64,000 nucleotides of DNA, from assembly GCA_029245955.1 (NCBI GenBank), contig JAQWOH010000025.1:1-64000 (forward strand), given 5' to 3'. Shown in pieces: positions 8,374 to 17,284 of the stretch. This stretch comes from Fuerstiella sp. GTDB lineage: Bacteria > Planctomycetota > Planctomycetia > Planctomycetales > Planctomycetaceae. Numbering within the stretch: the first letter of the stretch is position 1; each line of letters starts with the position of its first letter. Under the pieces are notes generated by a model that saw nothing but the letters and a program-made list of their open reading frames with translations, did not search any database and was not told the DNA's origin. Position numbers and translations under genes: made by a program.

Positions 8374-11300
8374 ATGAAGAAAACGTGGACCTTACTGATT
8401 TTGACAATGTTATGTGTTACGGCTGCCGCAAAGGCCGCTGATTTCAACGACAAGCAGGCGGACGTCGACGCCCTGCCCACCGTGCCCACGGCGTTTGAAG
8501 TGACCTTGTTCGCCCGCGAGCCGCTGGTGCGACAGCCGTGCTCGATGGCGTTCGACGCGCGGGGGCGGCTGTTTGTCGGCATGGGGCCGCAGTATCGAAA
8601 TCCGACTCCCAAGACGCCCGGCGACAGCGTCGTGATGGTGCTCGACACCGACCACGACGGGCAGGCGGATCAGACAAAAGTCTTCGCGACTGGCTTCAAC
8701 GCCGTACAGGGACTGGCATGGCACGGTCGCGACTTGTGGGTTGCCAACGCGCCCGACCTGACGGTCGTTCGTGACCTCGACGGTGATGACGAAGCCGACG
8801 AGTACGTGCGTATTTACACCGACCTCGGGAACCTTGAGCATGGACTGCACGGCCTCACGTGGGCTCCCGACGGCAAGTTGTACATGAGCAAAGGGAACTC
8901 GAAAGGACTCACCCAGCCGGGACGCGTCGCTCCTAAGCCGTTTCGCGATTTGTGGGGTGTGACCGCACCGCCAGGCACGCCCGATTTCCCGGAACCGCAG
9001 GTCTTTTCGAAACAGGACTATCGGCACGCTTATCACGATCCGGCCGACGACTGGGGAATGGATGGCGGCGTTCTGCGTTGCGACAACGGCGGCGGGAATC
9101 TGGAAATTGTGTCGCGCGGCTTCCGCAATCCATGGGACATCGCGTTGGACGACGGCTTCAACTGGCTGGGTACGGACAACGATCAGACCACCGGCGACCG
9201 CGTCTTCATGCCGTTCGACGGCGCCCACTTCGGCTGGAACCATCCGTGGAGTTCCCACTGGTCAGCCGCGCCGCATCCGCCGACCGCTCCTGTCAGCGGC
9301 CCGTTTTTTGAGGGTTCGGGAACCGGCGTCGTCTTCGGCGACTCACCGCAATTCCCACCTGAGTATCGCGGCGTGTTCTTCATCAACGACTGGCTGCGGA
9401 AGACGACCTTCGTCTGGCGACCACACTGGGACGGAGCCCTGATGCGTCCCCGCGGCGGCGACTGGGAGTCGTTCATCGTCGGAGGTAAGTCGCTGTTCCG
9501 GCCGACGGATATCGAGTTTGGCCCGGACGGCGCGCTGTGGGTGCTGGGCTGGAGTAGCGGTTACGGGGCCGAATGGAAAGACGGGCAGCTCACCAACGAA
9601 GGCCGCATCTTTCGCATCACCTGGAAAGAGGCTCCTCCGGTCAAGAAGATGTCGGCCGGTGAAGGCCGTTCCATTGAGAAGTGTTCCGTCGAGGAATTGA
9701 TCTGCGATTTCTCCAGTCCAATGGGTGTCCACCGCATCGACGCCCAGGATGAACTTGTCCGACGCGGTGGGCCGGGCCGGGACGCTCTGACTGAAACCCT
9801 GCGGAGCGGTCGGTTGACGAAGATGCAGGAGACCTGGACCGCCTGGGCACTGGGGCGGATCGCCAACGATGACAAATCTATCGATCAGTTCTTCGCCCAA
9901 CTACCGGCCAGCGGCTCCAAAGCACGAAGCTCGCGGAACCTGCGGATTCAGGCAGTGCGAATTCTGGGCGAACGCGCGCGACGTGGGGCATCGTTTGCGG
10001 GGCTGGACGATGCGCTGCGCACGTCGTTGGTCGACGACGAGCCGCGCGTTCGAATGGCGGCCGTTCAGGCCGTGCTGCGAGCCAACCGCCAAAACCTGTA
10101 CGTGGAACTCTGCAGCCTGCTGGAACGCGAATCGGACGCCACCGTGTTATACGCCGGATGGCAGGCATTGCGGCGGTTCCTGAGCAAGGCAGATCTTCGT
10201 TCGCTGCTCGACGATCCACGTGGCCCGGTGCAACGTGCGGCATTACTGTCCCTGCTTGAAACGCATTCGCTGTCCCGGCAGGAAGTCGCGGCCGTGCTGG
10301 AGAAAAACAACGCTCCCGAAGTTCGCGAACTCGCCGAACTGTGGTTGGCGAAAGCTGGTGTCGGAGCGACCGCGCCGGTGGTTCGTGGACGGCCGATCGA
10401 CGCGTCTTCTGTGTCGTCCGCTGTGCACTCGAATGATGGAGTGGCGGTTGTTGGCGAGTTGTCGACGAAGAGCCACCATAGGTATCGTATTCAGCCCGGC
10501 GGGTTGCTGCCCGGCATGGCCGCCTACTCCGACCGAAACTATCGCTTCAGCACGGTGCCGGACGAACTGGTGGGGCTGGATCTCGTTCAGACGGCCAATA
10601 ATGACGATGGTTCGCGGGGCGACGACTGGCTGTCGGTCGATGCCTTGCTGCCCGTTCACGTGTATGTCGGGAATGATATGCGACAGACACCGCCCCAATG
10701 GTTGAGCGAGGAGTTCCGCCGCACCGAGCACATCGTCGCCATCGATGAGGGCGCACGGTTTCAGCTATATGTGCGCAAGTTCCCCGCCGGCCCGGTCGTG
10801 CTGAACGGCAACACCGATGATGGAAAGACCGGGGGCAAGGGCAACTACATCGTCGCCGTTCAGCCGCAGCCAATTGCAAAACGGGAAACGCCAGCAACCG
10901 TGGAACAGGCGCTGTCGCTGCTTGAGACTGCGGACGCAGCCCGCGGAGAACTCCTGTTCCGGCACGTTGGCGGAGCGGGATGTTTCAAGTGCCACAGCCT
11001 TGACGCGGCACGAAACGCATTCGGTCCCAACCTCGGAGGCGTCGGCCAGCGTGCCAATCACCGTCATCTTGTTCAGTCAATCATCGATCCCAGCGCCGTC
11101 ATTACCGAAGGATTTACCATGCAGGCGGTCCTGACCGATGCCGGCAAATTGTTTTCCGGCGTGCTGCTGGAGGAAAGCGGCCTGTCGGTCTCGTTGGGTA
11201 TGAGTACCGGAGAACGGGTCGACATTCCGAAGTCGCAGGTTGAAGAACGCCGCACCAGCCGCGTGTCGGCCATGCCGACGATGGCGAACGTGCTGTCGCC

Positions 11301-12270
11301 GCAGCAGGTCGCCGACGTAGCCGCGTTTCTGGCGATGCAGAAAACGTCCGTGTCAGGATCGGCCGCGAATTCCTACGCCGAATTCTCGGTGAAGGAAGAA
11401 CACGATCGGCTGATCATCTCACTGTCCGGGCAGTCCATTGCCGAGTTCGTTTTCTCCGACCCGAAGATCCTGCGCCCATACTTCGCGCAAGTGCGGACCC
11501 CCAGCGGCCACCAAGTGACCCGCAATCATCCACCCGTCGCGGGTGTCGACGCGACCGACCACGACACAATGCACCCCGGCATCTGGCTGGCGTTCGGCGA
11601 CGTCAGCGGACACGACTTCTGGCGAAACAAGGGCCGTATCGAGCACCTCCGCTTCACCGAACCGCCGAACATAAAGAACAACTCGCTGACCTTTGCGACG
11701 CAGTCACGACTGCTGCGTTCTGATGGCGACGAACTGTGCGACATGCGCAGCCGATTCAAATTGCTCGCGCGGCCGGCGGGTTGGCTGCTGAACTGGGATG
11801 CAACCTTCCAATCTGACACGCGGGAGTTCTCCTTTGGCGATCAGGAAGAGATGGGATTCGGCGCGCGGGTCGCCACGCCCTTGACGGAGAAGAATGGCGG
11901 GGTGATTACGAGTTCCACCGGCCGGCGAACGGCTGCATCCACCTGGGGACAGGCGGCCGCGTGGTGCGATTACTCGGGCAACCTCAGATCGCACCCGGTC
12001 GGCATCACGTTGATCCCCGACGCAGACAACTTTCGGGCAAGCTGGTGGCACAACCGCGACTACGGTGTGTTCGTCGCCAATCCGTTCGGCCGCGCGGCAA
12101 TGAAACAGGGCGACAAGAGCAGCGTCATCATCCCACGAGGTCAGCCGTTTCGCATCCGCTTCACCGCAGTCATCCACGAAGGTCCAGCATTCAACCCGGA
12201 AACTGAACTTCAGGCTCTACTGAAAGAACGAGAACCGGTCGATGCCCGGACAAAAAAGAAGTCGCCATAA
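8374..12270 (+). CDS. PVC-type dehydrogenase-HEAT-cytochrome c-PmoA-like fusion
   Basis: A 1298-residue secreted protein; the ATG at 8374 gives the signal MKKTWTLLILTMLCVTAAAK (a GTG at 8350 would add eight residues). Residues about 30-430 are a PQQ-dehydrogenase-like propeller of the membrane-bound dehydrogenase type common in PVC bacteria (GLAWHGRDLWVANAPDLTVV, GHHGLTWAPDGKLYM-like blades, RGFRNPWDIA). Residues about 440-665 are HEAT-like helices. A small beta module follows. A class I cytochrome c has CFKCH at 870-874 and a candidate distal Met in MPTMANVLS. Residues about 1010-1290 resemble the PmoA-like DUF6807 domain (HPGIWLAFGDVSGHDFW). The likely role is periplasmic oxidation of a sugar or alcohol with electron transfer to the attached haem. 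The PmoA-like name is by homology only; it is not a methane oxygenase. Confidence 0.9.
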   Translation: MKKTWTLLILTMLCVTAAAKAADFNDKQADVDALPTVPTAFEVTLFAREPLVRQPCSMAFDARGRLFVGMGPQYRNPTPKTPGDSVVMVLDTDHDGQADQTKVFATGFNAVQGLAWHGRDLWVANAPDLTVVRDLDGDDEADEYVRIYTDLGNLEHGLHGLTWAPDGKLYMSKGNSKGLTQPGRVAPKPFRDLWGVTAPPGTPDFPEPQVFSKQDYRHAYHDPADDWGMDGGVLRCDNGGGNLEIVSRGFRNPWDIALDDGFNWLGTDNDQTTGDRVFMPFDGAHFGWNHPWSSHWSAAPHPPTAPVSGPFFEGSGTGVVFGDSPQFPPEYRGVFFINDWLRKTTFVWRPHWDGALMRPRGGDWESFIVGGKSLFRPTDIEFGPDGALWVLGWSSGYGAEWKDGQLTNEGRIFRITWKEAPPVKKMSAGEGRSIEKCSVEELICDFSSPMGVHRIDAQDELVRRGGPGRDALTETLRSGRLTKMQETWTAWALGRIANDDKSIDQFFAQLPASGSKARSSRNLRIQAVRILGERARRGASFAGLDDALRTSLVDDEPRVRMAAVQAVLRANRQNLYVELCSLLERESDATVLYAGWQALRRFLSKADLRSLLDDPRGPVQRAALLSLLETHSLSRQEVAAVLEKNNAPEVRELAELWLAKAGVGATAPVVRGRPIDASSVSSAVHSNDGVAVVGELSTKSHHRYRIQPGGLLPGMAAYSDRNYRFSTVPDELVGLDLVQTANNDDGSRGDDWLSVDALLPVHVYVGNDMRQTPPQWLSEEFRRTEHIVAIDEGARFQLYVRKFPAGPVVLNGNTDDGKTGGKGNYIVAVQPQPIAKRETPATVEQALSLLETADAARGELLFRHVGGAGCFKCHSLDAARNAFGPNLGGVGQRANHRHLVQSIIDPSAVITEGFTMQAVLTDAGKLFSGVLLEESGLSVSLGMSTGERVDIPKSQVEERRTSRVSAMPTMANVLSPQQVADVAAFLAMQKTSVSGSAANSYAEFSVKEEHDRLIISLSGQSIAEFVFSDPKILRPYFAQVRTPSGHQVTRNHPPVAGVDATDHDTMHPGIWLAFGDVSGHDFWRNKGRIEHLRFTEPPNIKNNSLTFATQSRLLRSDGDELCDMRSRFKLLARPAGWLLNWDATFQSDTREFSFGDQEEMGFGARVATPLTEKNGGVITSSTGRRTAASTWGQAAAWCDYSGNLRSHPVGITLIPDADNFRASWWHNRDYGVFVANPFGRAAMKQGDKSSVIIPRGQPFRIRFTAVIHEGPAFNPETELQALLKEREPVDARTKKKSP

Positions 12271-12391
12271 AGCGTCATCCTGGACTTCGAAGCGTGGTCC
12301 AAGCCGCGGGCTGCCTTGCCGGTACAGCCGGAAAGGGAATCCCATGCAGACCGAAGACGCCAAGCAACATGAAACGACGACGGAAACATTT

Positions 12392-13962
12392 ATGAAGAAC
12401 ATATTACCTCTGATTGCGATGGCACTACCTCTGGCCGCCATCGCAGAAGATCCACCTAGTGTCGGCTCACGGCGAAAACTTTTTGTGGATCGGCATCTCG
12501 TCGACCAGTTCGAGGGCGTCCGGCTGGCGCTGCATCGACCGCAGCCGCGCGACGTGGCGATACGATTCGACAAGCCCTGGGAATCGCAGTCGCCGGGTTA
12601 CGCAACCATGTCCATGAAAAGGAAAACGGGCTTTATCGGATGTATTACCGGTCCTCACTCACGCCGCCGTCATATGGGAAGCAACAAAACGCACCGCGCC
12701 GCGAGGTGACCTGCTATGCGGAAAGCAAGGATGGGATTCGCTGGACTCGCCCCTCACTGGGCCTCATCGAATTTGAGGGGTCGAAGGACAATAACATCAT
12801 GTGGGACGGCGTCGGCTCGCATAACTTCAGTGTGATGAAGGACGGAAATCCCGACTGTCCACCAGATGCGATTTACAAGGCGGTCGGTCGCGGCCGGCCG
12901 CTGGCCAACGAGCCGAACCCTTACGAGCATGGCCTGTACCTGCTGAAGTCGCCGGATGGTATCCACTGGAAACCGGTCCGTGAGAAACCGGTCCGTGAGA
13001 AACCGGTCATCACGCAGGGTAAGTTTGACTCGCACAACATCCTGTTCCGGGATACCGAGCTCGGTGCCTATCGGGCCTATTGGCGTGATTCCAGGAAACG
13101 CGACAGAAGCATCCCCGATGGACGCGACGTGCGCACGGCGACCTCGGCTGATGGCCTGACGTGGGAAAGCTCCCGCATGCTCGAGTACGAGCCCGGCCGC
13201 CGCGGCTCGGCCGACAACGACGGCAAAGCGCATCAGTATTACACCAATGGTATTCACCCGTACTATCGCGCGCCGCATCTTCTGATGGGATTCCCGATGC
13301 GGTACATCGATCGCGGCTGGAAGGAATCCACCGACCTGCTTCCTGCATTGGGTGATCGCAAACGTGTCTCCAAACAACTTCGCCGCCTTGGCACTGCATT
13401 AACCGACACCATGTTCATCGTCAGCCGCGACGGCGCGAGGTTTCACGTCTGGCCGGAAGCGTTTGTGCGGCCCGGCATTCAGCGACGCGGCATCTGGTTT
13501 TATGGAGATGCAGGCATCGCGCTGGGCTTCGCGGAAACGAAATCGATTTTCCATGAGGGCGCGCCCAACGAATTGTCCTTTTATGTCAAGGAGAACGGGC
13601 GGATCGAAGAACCCGGCCAGCTACGTCGTTACACGCTGCGCCTCGATGGCTTCGCCTCGCTCAACGCGTCTTTAAAGGGCGGTACTGCTGTCACTAAGCA
13701 GCTGGTTTTTGAAGGAGATCGACTGGAAATCAATTTCTCCACTTCGGCAGGCGGCTCGCTGCGAGTCGAGATCCAAGACCCTGACGGAAAAGCAAAACCA
13801 GGTTTCGCAATGAGCGACTGCAAACCGTTGTACGGCGATCAGCTCGACCGGGTTGTCTCATGGAAGTCGGGTACCGACGTCAGTCAGTTGGCCGGTAAGT
13901 CGGTACGGCTGAAGTTCGAGCTGAAAGACGCTGACCTGTATTCGTTTCGGTTTATCAAGTGA
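12392..13962 (+). pseudogene. Secreted glycosidase-like propeller protein, frameshifted
   Basis: The ATG at 12392 starts a signal peptide (MKNILPLIAMALPLAAIAED) and the family opening RRKLFVDRHLVDQFEGVRL. Near 12608-12612 the coding frame jumps: frame 2 reads up to GYATM, while the continuation HEKENGLYRMYYRSS is in frame 1, where the ORF runs on to 13962. Joined, the product is about 523 residues and parallels the intact protein at 28537-30240, including SPDGIHWK and the C-terminal beta module (LRLDGFASLNA, ADLYSFRF). One base lost or two gained would explain it. A 15-base tandem duplication at 12971-13000 adds five residues in frame. It is a genuine pseudogene or a sequence error; the otherwise intact frame favours a recent event or error. 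Confidence 0.8.
12971..13000 (+). repeat. 15-bp tandem duplication, in frame
   Basis: The unit aaccggtccgtgaga occurs twice back to back, followed by a partial third copy. It encodes a duplicated VREKP and keeps the reading frame. Confidence 0.9.
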
Positions 13963-13969
13963 TGCCGCC

Positions 13970-14492
13970 ATGGCCCGTATTGTATTCTGTGCCGTCATTG
14001 TTCTGTTGCTTGTCTTACCACTCTCTGTCAGTGCGTCCGAGGATCTCTGTCATGTTGCTGATGGGGCAATCCAACATGGTTGGGCGGGGCGAGATGACTC
14101 GCTGGCCGCCTCACCCGCGAGTTCTCAGTTTCAACAGGGCCGGCAAGTGGATTCCCGCGGTTGATCCGCTTCACGAAACAAGCTCACGGGACCGCGTCGG
14201 GCCGGGCGTCAGTTTTGCACGCGGGATGCTGCACGTTGTCGATCAGGGTATCACGATTGGGCTGATTCCCTGTGCCGTTGGCGGCTCGCCGCTTTCGCGA
14301 TGGGAGAAAGGGGGGGGATCTGTACGAAGCGACCGTTCGACGTGCTCGTGAAGCGATGGAACACGGCCTGGAATTCCCGCCCCCAAACGGCAATACTATT
14401 ACACCGACCGCGTCCGTGAGCATTCAGGGCTGACGAGCCCGTATTGGCGGATCAGTAATGCTGCCATCGCGAAAGCTGACTCGAAAAACTAA
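13970..14492 (+). pseudogene. Rearranged duplicate of the sialate O-acetylesterase start
   Basis: From about 13951 to 14367 this is a near copy (about 96% over the best 220 bases, by eye) of 23728-24144, the start of the intact SASA esterase gene. It contains the signal peptide, a frame change near 14045, the GQSNMVGRGEM motif in the new frame, and a second frame change at a run of eight G near 14310 (seven in the intact copy). Homology ends at 14367. From 14370 another frame reads 40 residues ending SNAAIAKADSKN with a stop at 14490-14492; its protein-like character suggests the C-terminal end of a different gene joined by deletion. The whole is non-functional. Confidence 0.85.
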
Positions 14493-14500
14493 AGCGATTA

Positions 14501-17194
14501 ATGATGATGTCGAACGATTGGAACATGATTCGTTTTGCAGTGTCGGCGATAGCCTGTATCGCGCTCGTACCGACGCCGACGAGCGCGGAGTTGAAGCGAA
14601 CGTTTGAAGCCGATGTGCGGCCGATTCTCAAAGCCCATTGCTTTCACTGCCACGGGGAAGAGGGAAAGACCGAGGGGGAACTTGACGTTCGGCTTGTTCG
14701 GTTGCTCGTTGCGGGAGGCGATTCGGGGCCGGCGCTGGTGGCGGGAAAAGCGGGAAAGAGCTATCTGATCGAACGGCTCGAAAGCGGTGAGATGCCGCCG
14801 GGCGAGGCGAAAGTTTCGGCCAAAGAACTTCGCATCATTCGTGAGTGGATTGATCAGGGGGCTCGCACAGTGCGGCCTGAACCGGCTAACGCCGATCAAC
14901 TGGTATTCACTGAGGAAGAGCGAGCGTTCTGGTCGTTTCAACCGGTTGTGGCTCCGCCAGTTCCCAAGGTCAAAGCGGGCCATCGCGTGCGGACTGCGGT
15001 GGATGCGTTTGTACTGGCGCGGCTTGAGCAAGTGTCTTCGTTTAACGGCGAGCCGCTCAGCTTTTCTTCGGATGCCGACAAGCGGACTCTGATCCGGCGG
15101 GCCTACTTCGATCTGCTTGGGCTTCCACCATCTCCCGAAGACGTCGATGCGTTTCTGGCCGACGATGCTCCGCAGGCATGGCCGCGGTTACTGGATCGTC
15201 TGCTCGACTCGGAGCACTACGGTGAACGCTGGGCTCGGCACTGGCTGGATGTGGCCGGGTATGCCGACAGCGACGGCTTCAGTGAGCACGACCGTGTCCG
15301 TGAATCGGCGTGGAAGTATCGCGACTATGTCATCCGTTCGTTGAACGCGGACAAGCCATTCGATCAGTTCCTTGTCGAGCAACTCGCCGGGGATGAACTG
15401 GTTCTGGCTGGGCTGGGGTCGTTTAACGAAAGATTCCGCAATCTTTCGGATGCCGACAAGGACCGGCTCACGGCGACCGGTTTTCTCCGCAATGGACCAG
15501 ACGGGACTGGAGATAGAGCAGTCAATCAGGACATCGCCCGCAACGAAGTCGTGGCCGATACTATCAACATCGTTTCGACGTCGTTACTGGGGCTCTCGGT
15601 TGGATGTGCCCGATGTCACAGCCATCGCTTCGACCCGATCACCCACGTGGACTATCACCGTATCCGAGCCATCTTCGAACCCGCTTACGACTGGAAGAAC
15701 TGGCTCTCACCGGAAGACCGCCGACTGTCGCTGTGGAGTGACGAGGAACGTCAGCTTGCCGAGGAAGTCGATGCTGATCTGGCGCAGGCGACCGACGAAC
15801 GCAACGCGCAGTTGAAGCAACATCGGTCCGATGTACTCGACGTCGAGCTGGCCAGACTGCCAGCCGATGTGCAGTCAAAGGCCGACATCATTCGAGACGC
15901 CGTCCTCAACCGGACCAGCAGAGATCGCACGACGGAACAGGCGGCACTGCTGAAGCAGTATCCGAAGCTGGTCGTCGACATCGGCACGCTCGCTCAGGCT
16001 CATAAGGAGCGTTACCAGCGGGAACTGAAGGAGTACAACGAACGCGTCGCGAAGATCACCGCACGACGGCCGAAAGATAATTTCGTGCGGGCTCTGTTCG
16101 AGACTCCCGGACAAGTGCCTGCTACCCATTTGTTTCGTCGAGGCAGTCACACACAGCCAGCCGAGGAAGTATCGCCTGGCGAACTGGCCGTCCTGACGCG
16201 AGACGATGTGTCGGCCGTGCCCGCGAACAACGCCGAACTGGAAACGACCGGGCGCCGACTCGCGTACGCCAGACATCTCACGAATGGCTGGCACCCCCTG
16301 ACGGCACGCGTTCTGGTCAACCGCATCTGGATGCATCACTTCGGTCGCGGCATCGTGGGAACACCGAGCGACTTCGGTTCGCAGGGCGAGCGGCCGACGC
16401 ATCCGGAGCTGCTGGACTGGCTGGCGGATCACTTCGTCAGAAGCGGCTGGCGGCTCAAGGCGCTGCACAAGATGCTGATGATGTCGACTGTCTACCGGCA
16501 ATCTTCGATCCGAACCGAGTCGCTCAATGCTGTGGATCCAGACAATCGGCTTTGGGGACGGATGAATCTGAGACGGCTCGATGCCGAGACGATTCGCGAC
16601 ACTGTGCTGGCCGTATCGGGCAACTTGAACGAGACACTGTTTGGCCCGCCCATGCCGGTGACGTCGAATGGCGACGGTCAGATCGTCATCGGTGTATCAC
16701 GCAACGATCGCATTGGCCGCGTCACGCCGCTGAAAGGCGATGCTGGTTTTCGTCGCAGCATTTACGTGCAAGCCCGACGAACAAGGAAACTGGATATGCT
16801 CGCCGCATTTGATTCGCCGACGATGACCCCTAACTGCGAGCAACGAAACTCATCGACGGTCCCCAGCCAGTCGTTGCTGTTTATGAACAACGCGGAGATA
16901 TTGAAGCAATCGGAAATCTTCGCCGAACGCGTCGTGAAAGACGCGGGCAACGAACTCTCAGCACAGATTCGACGAGCGTGGCGATTGGCCCTCGCGAGTG
17001 AACCGACTGCAAAACAGATCGAGAGAAGCACCCCATTCCTCGCGGCGCAAAAGGACTTCGCCTCACAGCGAATCCGTGAACTGACTCCAGAAGAAGCAAA
17101 GCAGGTGCGGTTCGCCAATCACCCGGAGAAACAGGCGCTGGCGACATTCTGCCAGTTCCTGCTCAGTAACAATGCGTTTTTATATGTGGATTGA
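14501..17194 (+). CDS. PSCyt1-DUF1549-DUF1553 secreted c-type cytochrome protein
   Basis: An 897-residue protein with an N-terminal signal ending near SAE; the starts at 14501, 14504, 14507 and 14525 cannot be separated. The planctomycete cytochrome motif CFHCH is at residues 47-51, right after the signal, as is usual for the family (contrast the copy at 2086-5223). GEMPPGEAKVS follows. DUF1549 shows YGERWARHWLDVAGYAD and a second CxxCH in CARCHSHRFDPI. A charged, coiled-coil-prone insert lies in the middle. DUF1553 shows NRIWMHHFGRGIVGTPSDFG. It precedes a DUF1501 gene in the same direction (91-base gap holding a double hairpin), the standard pair. Its biochemical role is unknown; a periplasmic redox function is inferred from the haem motifs. 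Confidence 0.92.
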   Translation: MMMSNDWNMIRFAVSAIACIALVPTPTSAELKRTFEADVRPILKAHCFHCHGEEGKTEGELDVRLVRLLVAGGDSGPALVAGKAGKSYLIERLESGEMPPGEAKVSAKELRIIREWIDQGARTVRPEPANADQLVFTEEERAFWSFQPVVAPPVPKVKAGHRVRTAVDAFVLARLEQVSSFNGEPLSFSSDADKRTLIRRAYFDLLGLPPSPEDVDAFLADDAPQAWPRLLDRLLDSEHYGERWARHWLDVAGYADSDGFSEHDRVRESAWKYRDYVIRSLNADKPFDQFLVEQLAGDELVLAGLGSFNERFRNLSDADKDRLTATGFLRNGPDGTGDRAVNQDIARNEVVADTINIVSTSLLGLSVGCARCHSHRFDPITHVDYHRIRAIFEPAYDWKNWLSPEDRRLSLWSDEERQLAEEVDADLAQATDERNAQLKQHRSDVLDVELARLPADVQSKADIIRDAVLNRTSRDRTTEQAALLKQYPKLVVDIGTLAQAHKERYQRELKEYNERVAKITARRPKDNFVRALFETPGQVPATHLFRRGSHTQPAEEVSPGELAVLTRDDVSAVPANNAELETTGRRLAYARHLTNGWHPLTARVLVNRIWMHHFGRGIVGTPSDFGSQGERPTHPELLDWLADHFVRSGWRLKALHKMLMMSTVYRQSSIRTESLNAVDPDNRLWGRMNLRRLDAETIRDTVLAVSGNLNETLFGPPMPVTSNGDGQIVIGVSRNDRIGRVTPLKGDAGFRRSIYVQARRTRKLDMLAAFDSPTMTPNCEQRNSSTVPSQSLLFMNNAEILKQSEIFAERVVKDAGNELSAQIRRAWRLALASEPTAKQIERSTPFLAAQKDFASQRIRELTPEEAKQVRFANHPEKQALATFCQFLLSNNAFLYVD

Positions 17195-17206
17195 CGACGG
17201 TGACCT

Positions 17207-17271
17207 GTAGCGAAAGTCGCCAAGACTTTCGGCCAGTCAGCCGCACCGAAACTCTTGGCGAGTTTCGCTAC
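17207..17271. repeat. REP-like double-hairpin repeat, copy 1 (intergenic)
   Basis: Two 26-base arms (17207-17232 and 17246-17271), inverted to each other, flank a 13-base spacer. Each arm is itself a hairpin: left arm stem CGAAAGTC/GACTTTCG with loop GCCAA; right arm stem CGAAACTC/GAGTTTCG with loop TTGGC. The two arm differences fall on the same stem pair (G-C versus C-G), so pairing is conserved. The repeat lies between the stop of the DUF1553 gene and the start of the DUF1501 gene. A second copy is at 20247-20315. Confidence 0.92.
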
Positions 17272-17284
17272 GAAGAGAAGAAAC

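Noticed and set aside
8410-9258. Minus-strand 282-codon ORF opposite the dehydrogenase fusion
   Set aside because: Antisense shadow in GC-rich coding sequence; the plus strand has clear domain motifs through the same region.
8374-12270. Methane monooxygenase subunit
   Set aside because: The PmoA-like name of the C-terminal domain is a family label; the protein is soluble, secreted and lacks the membrane helices of particulate methane monooxygenase.
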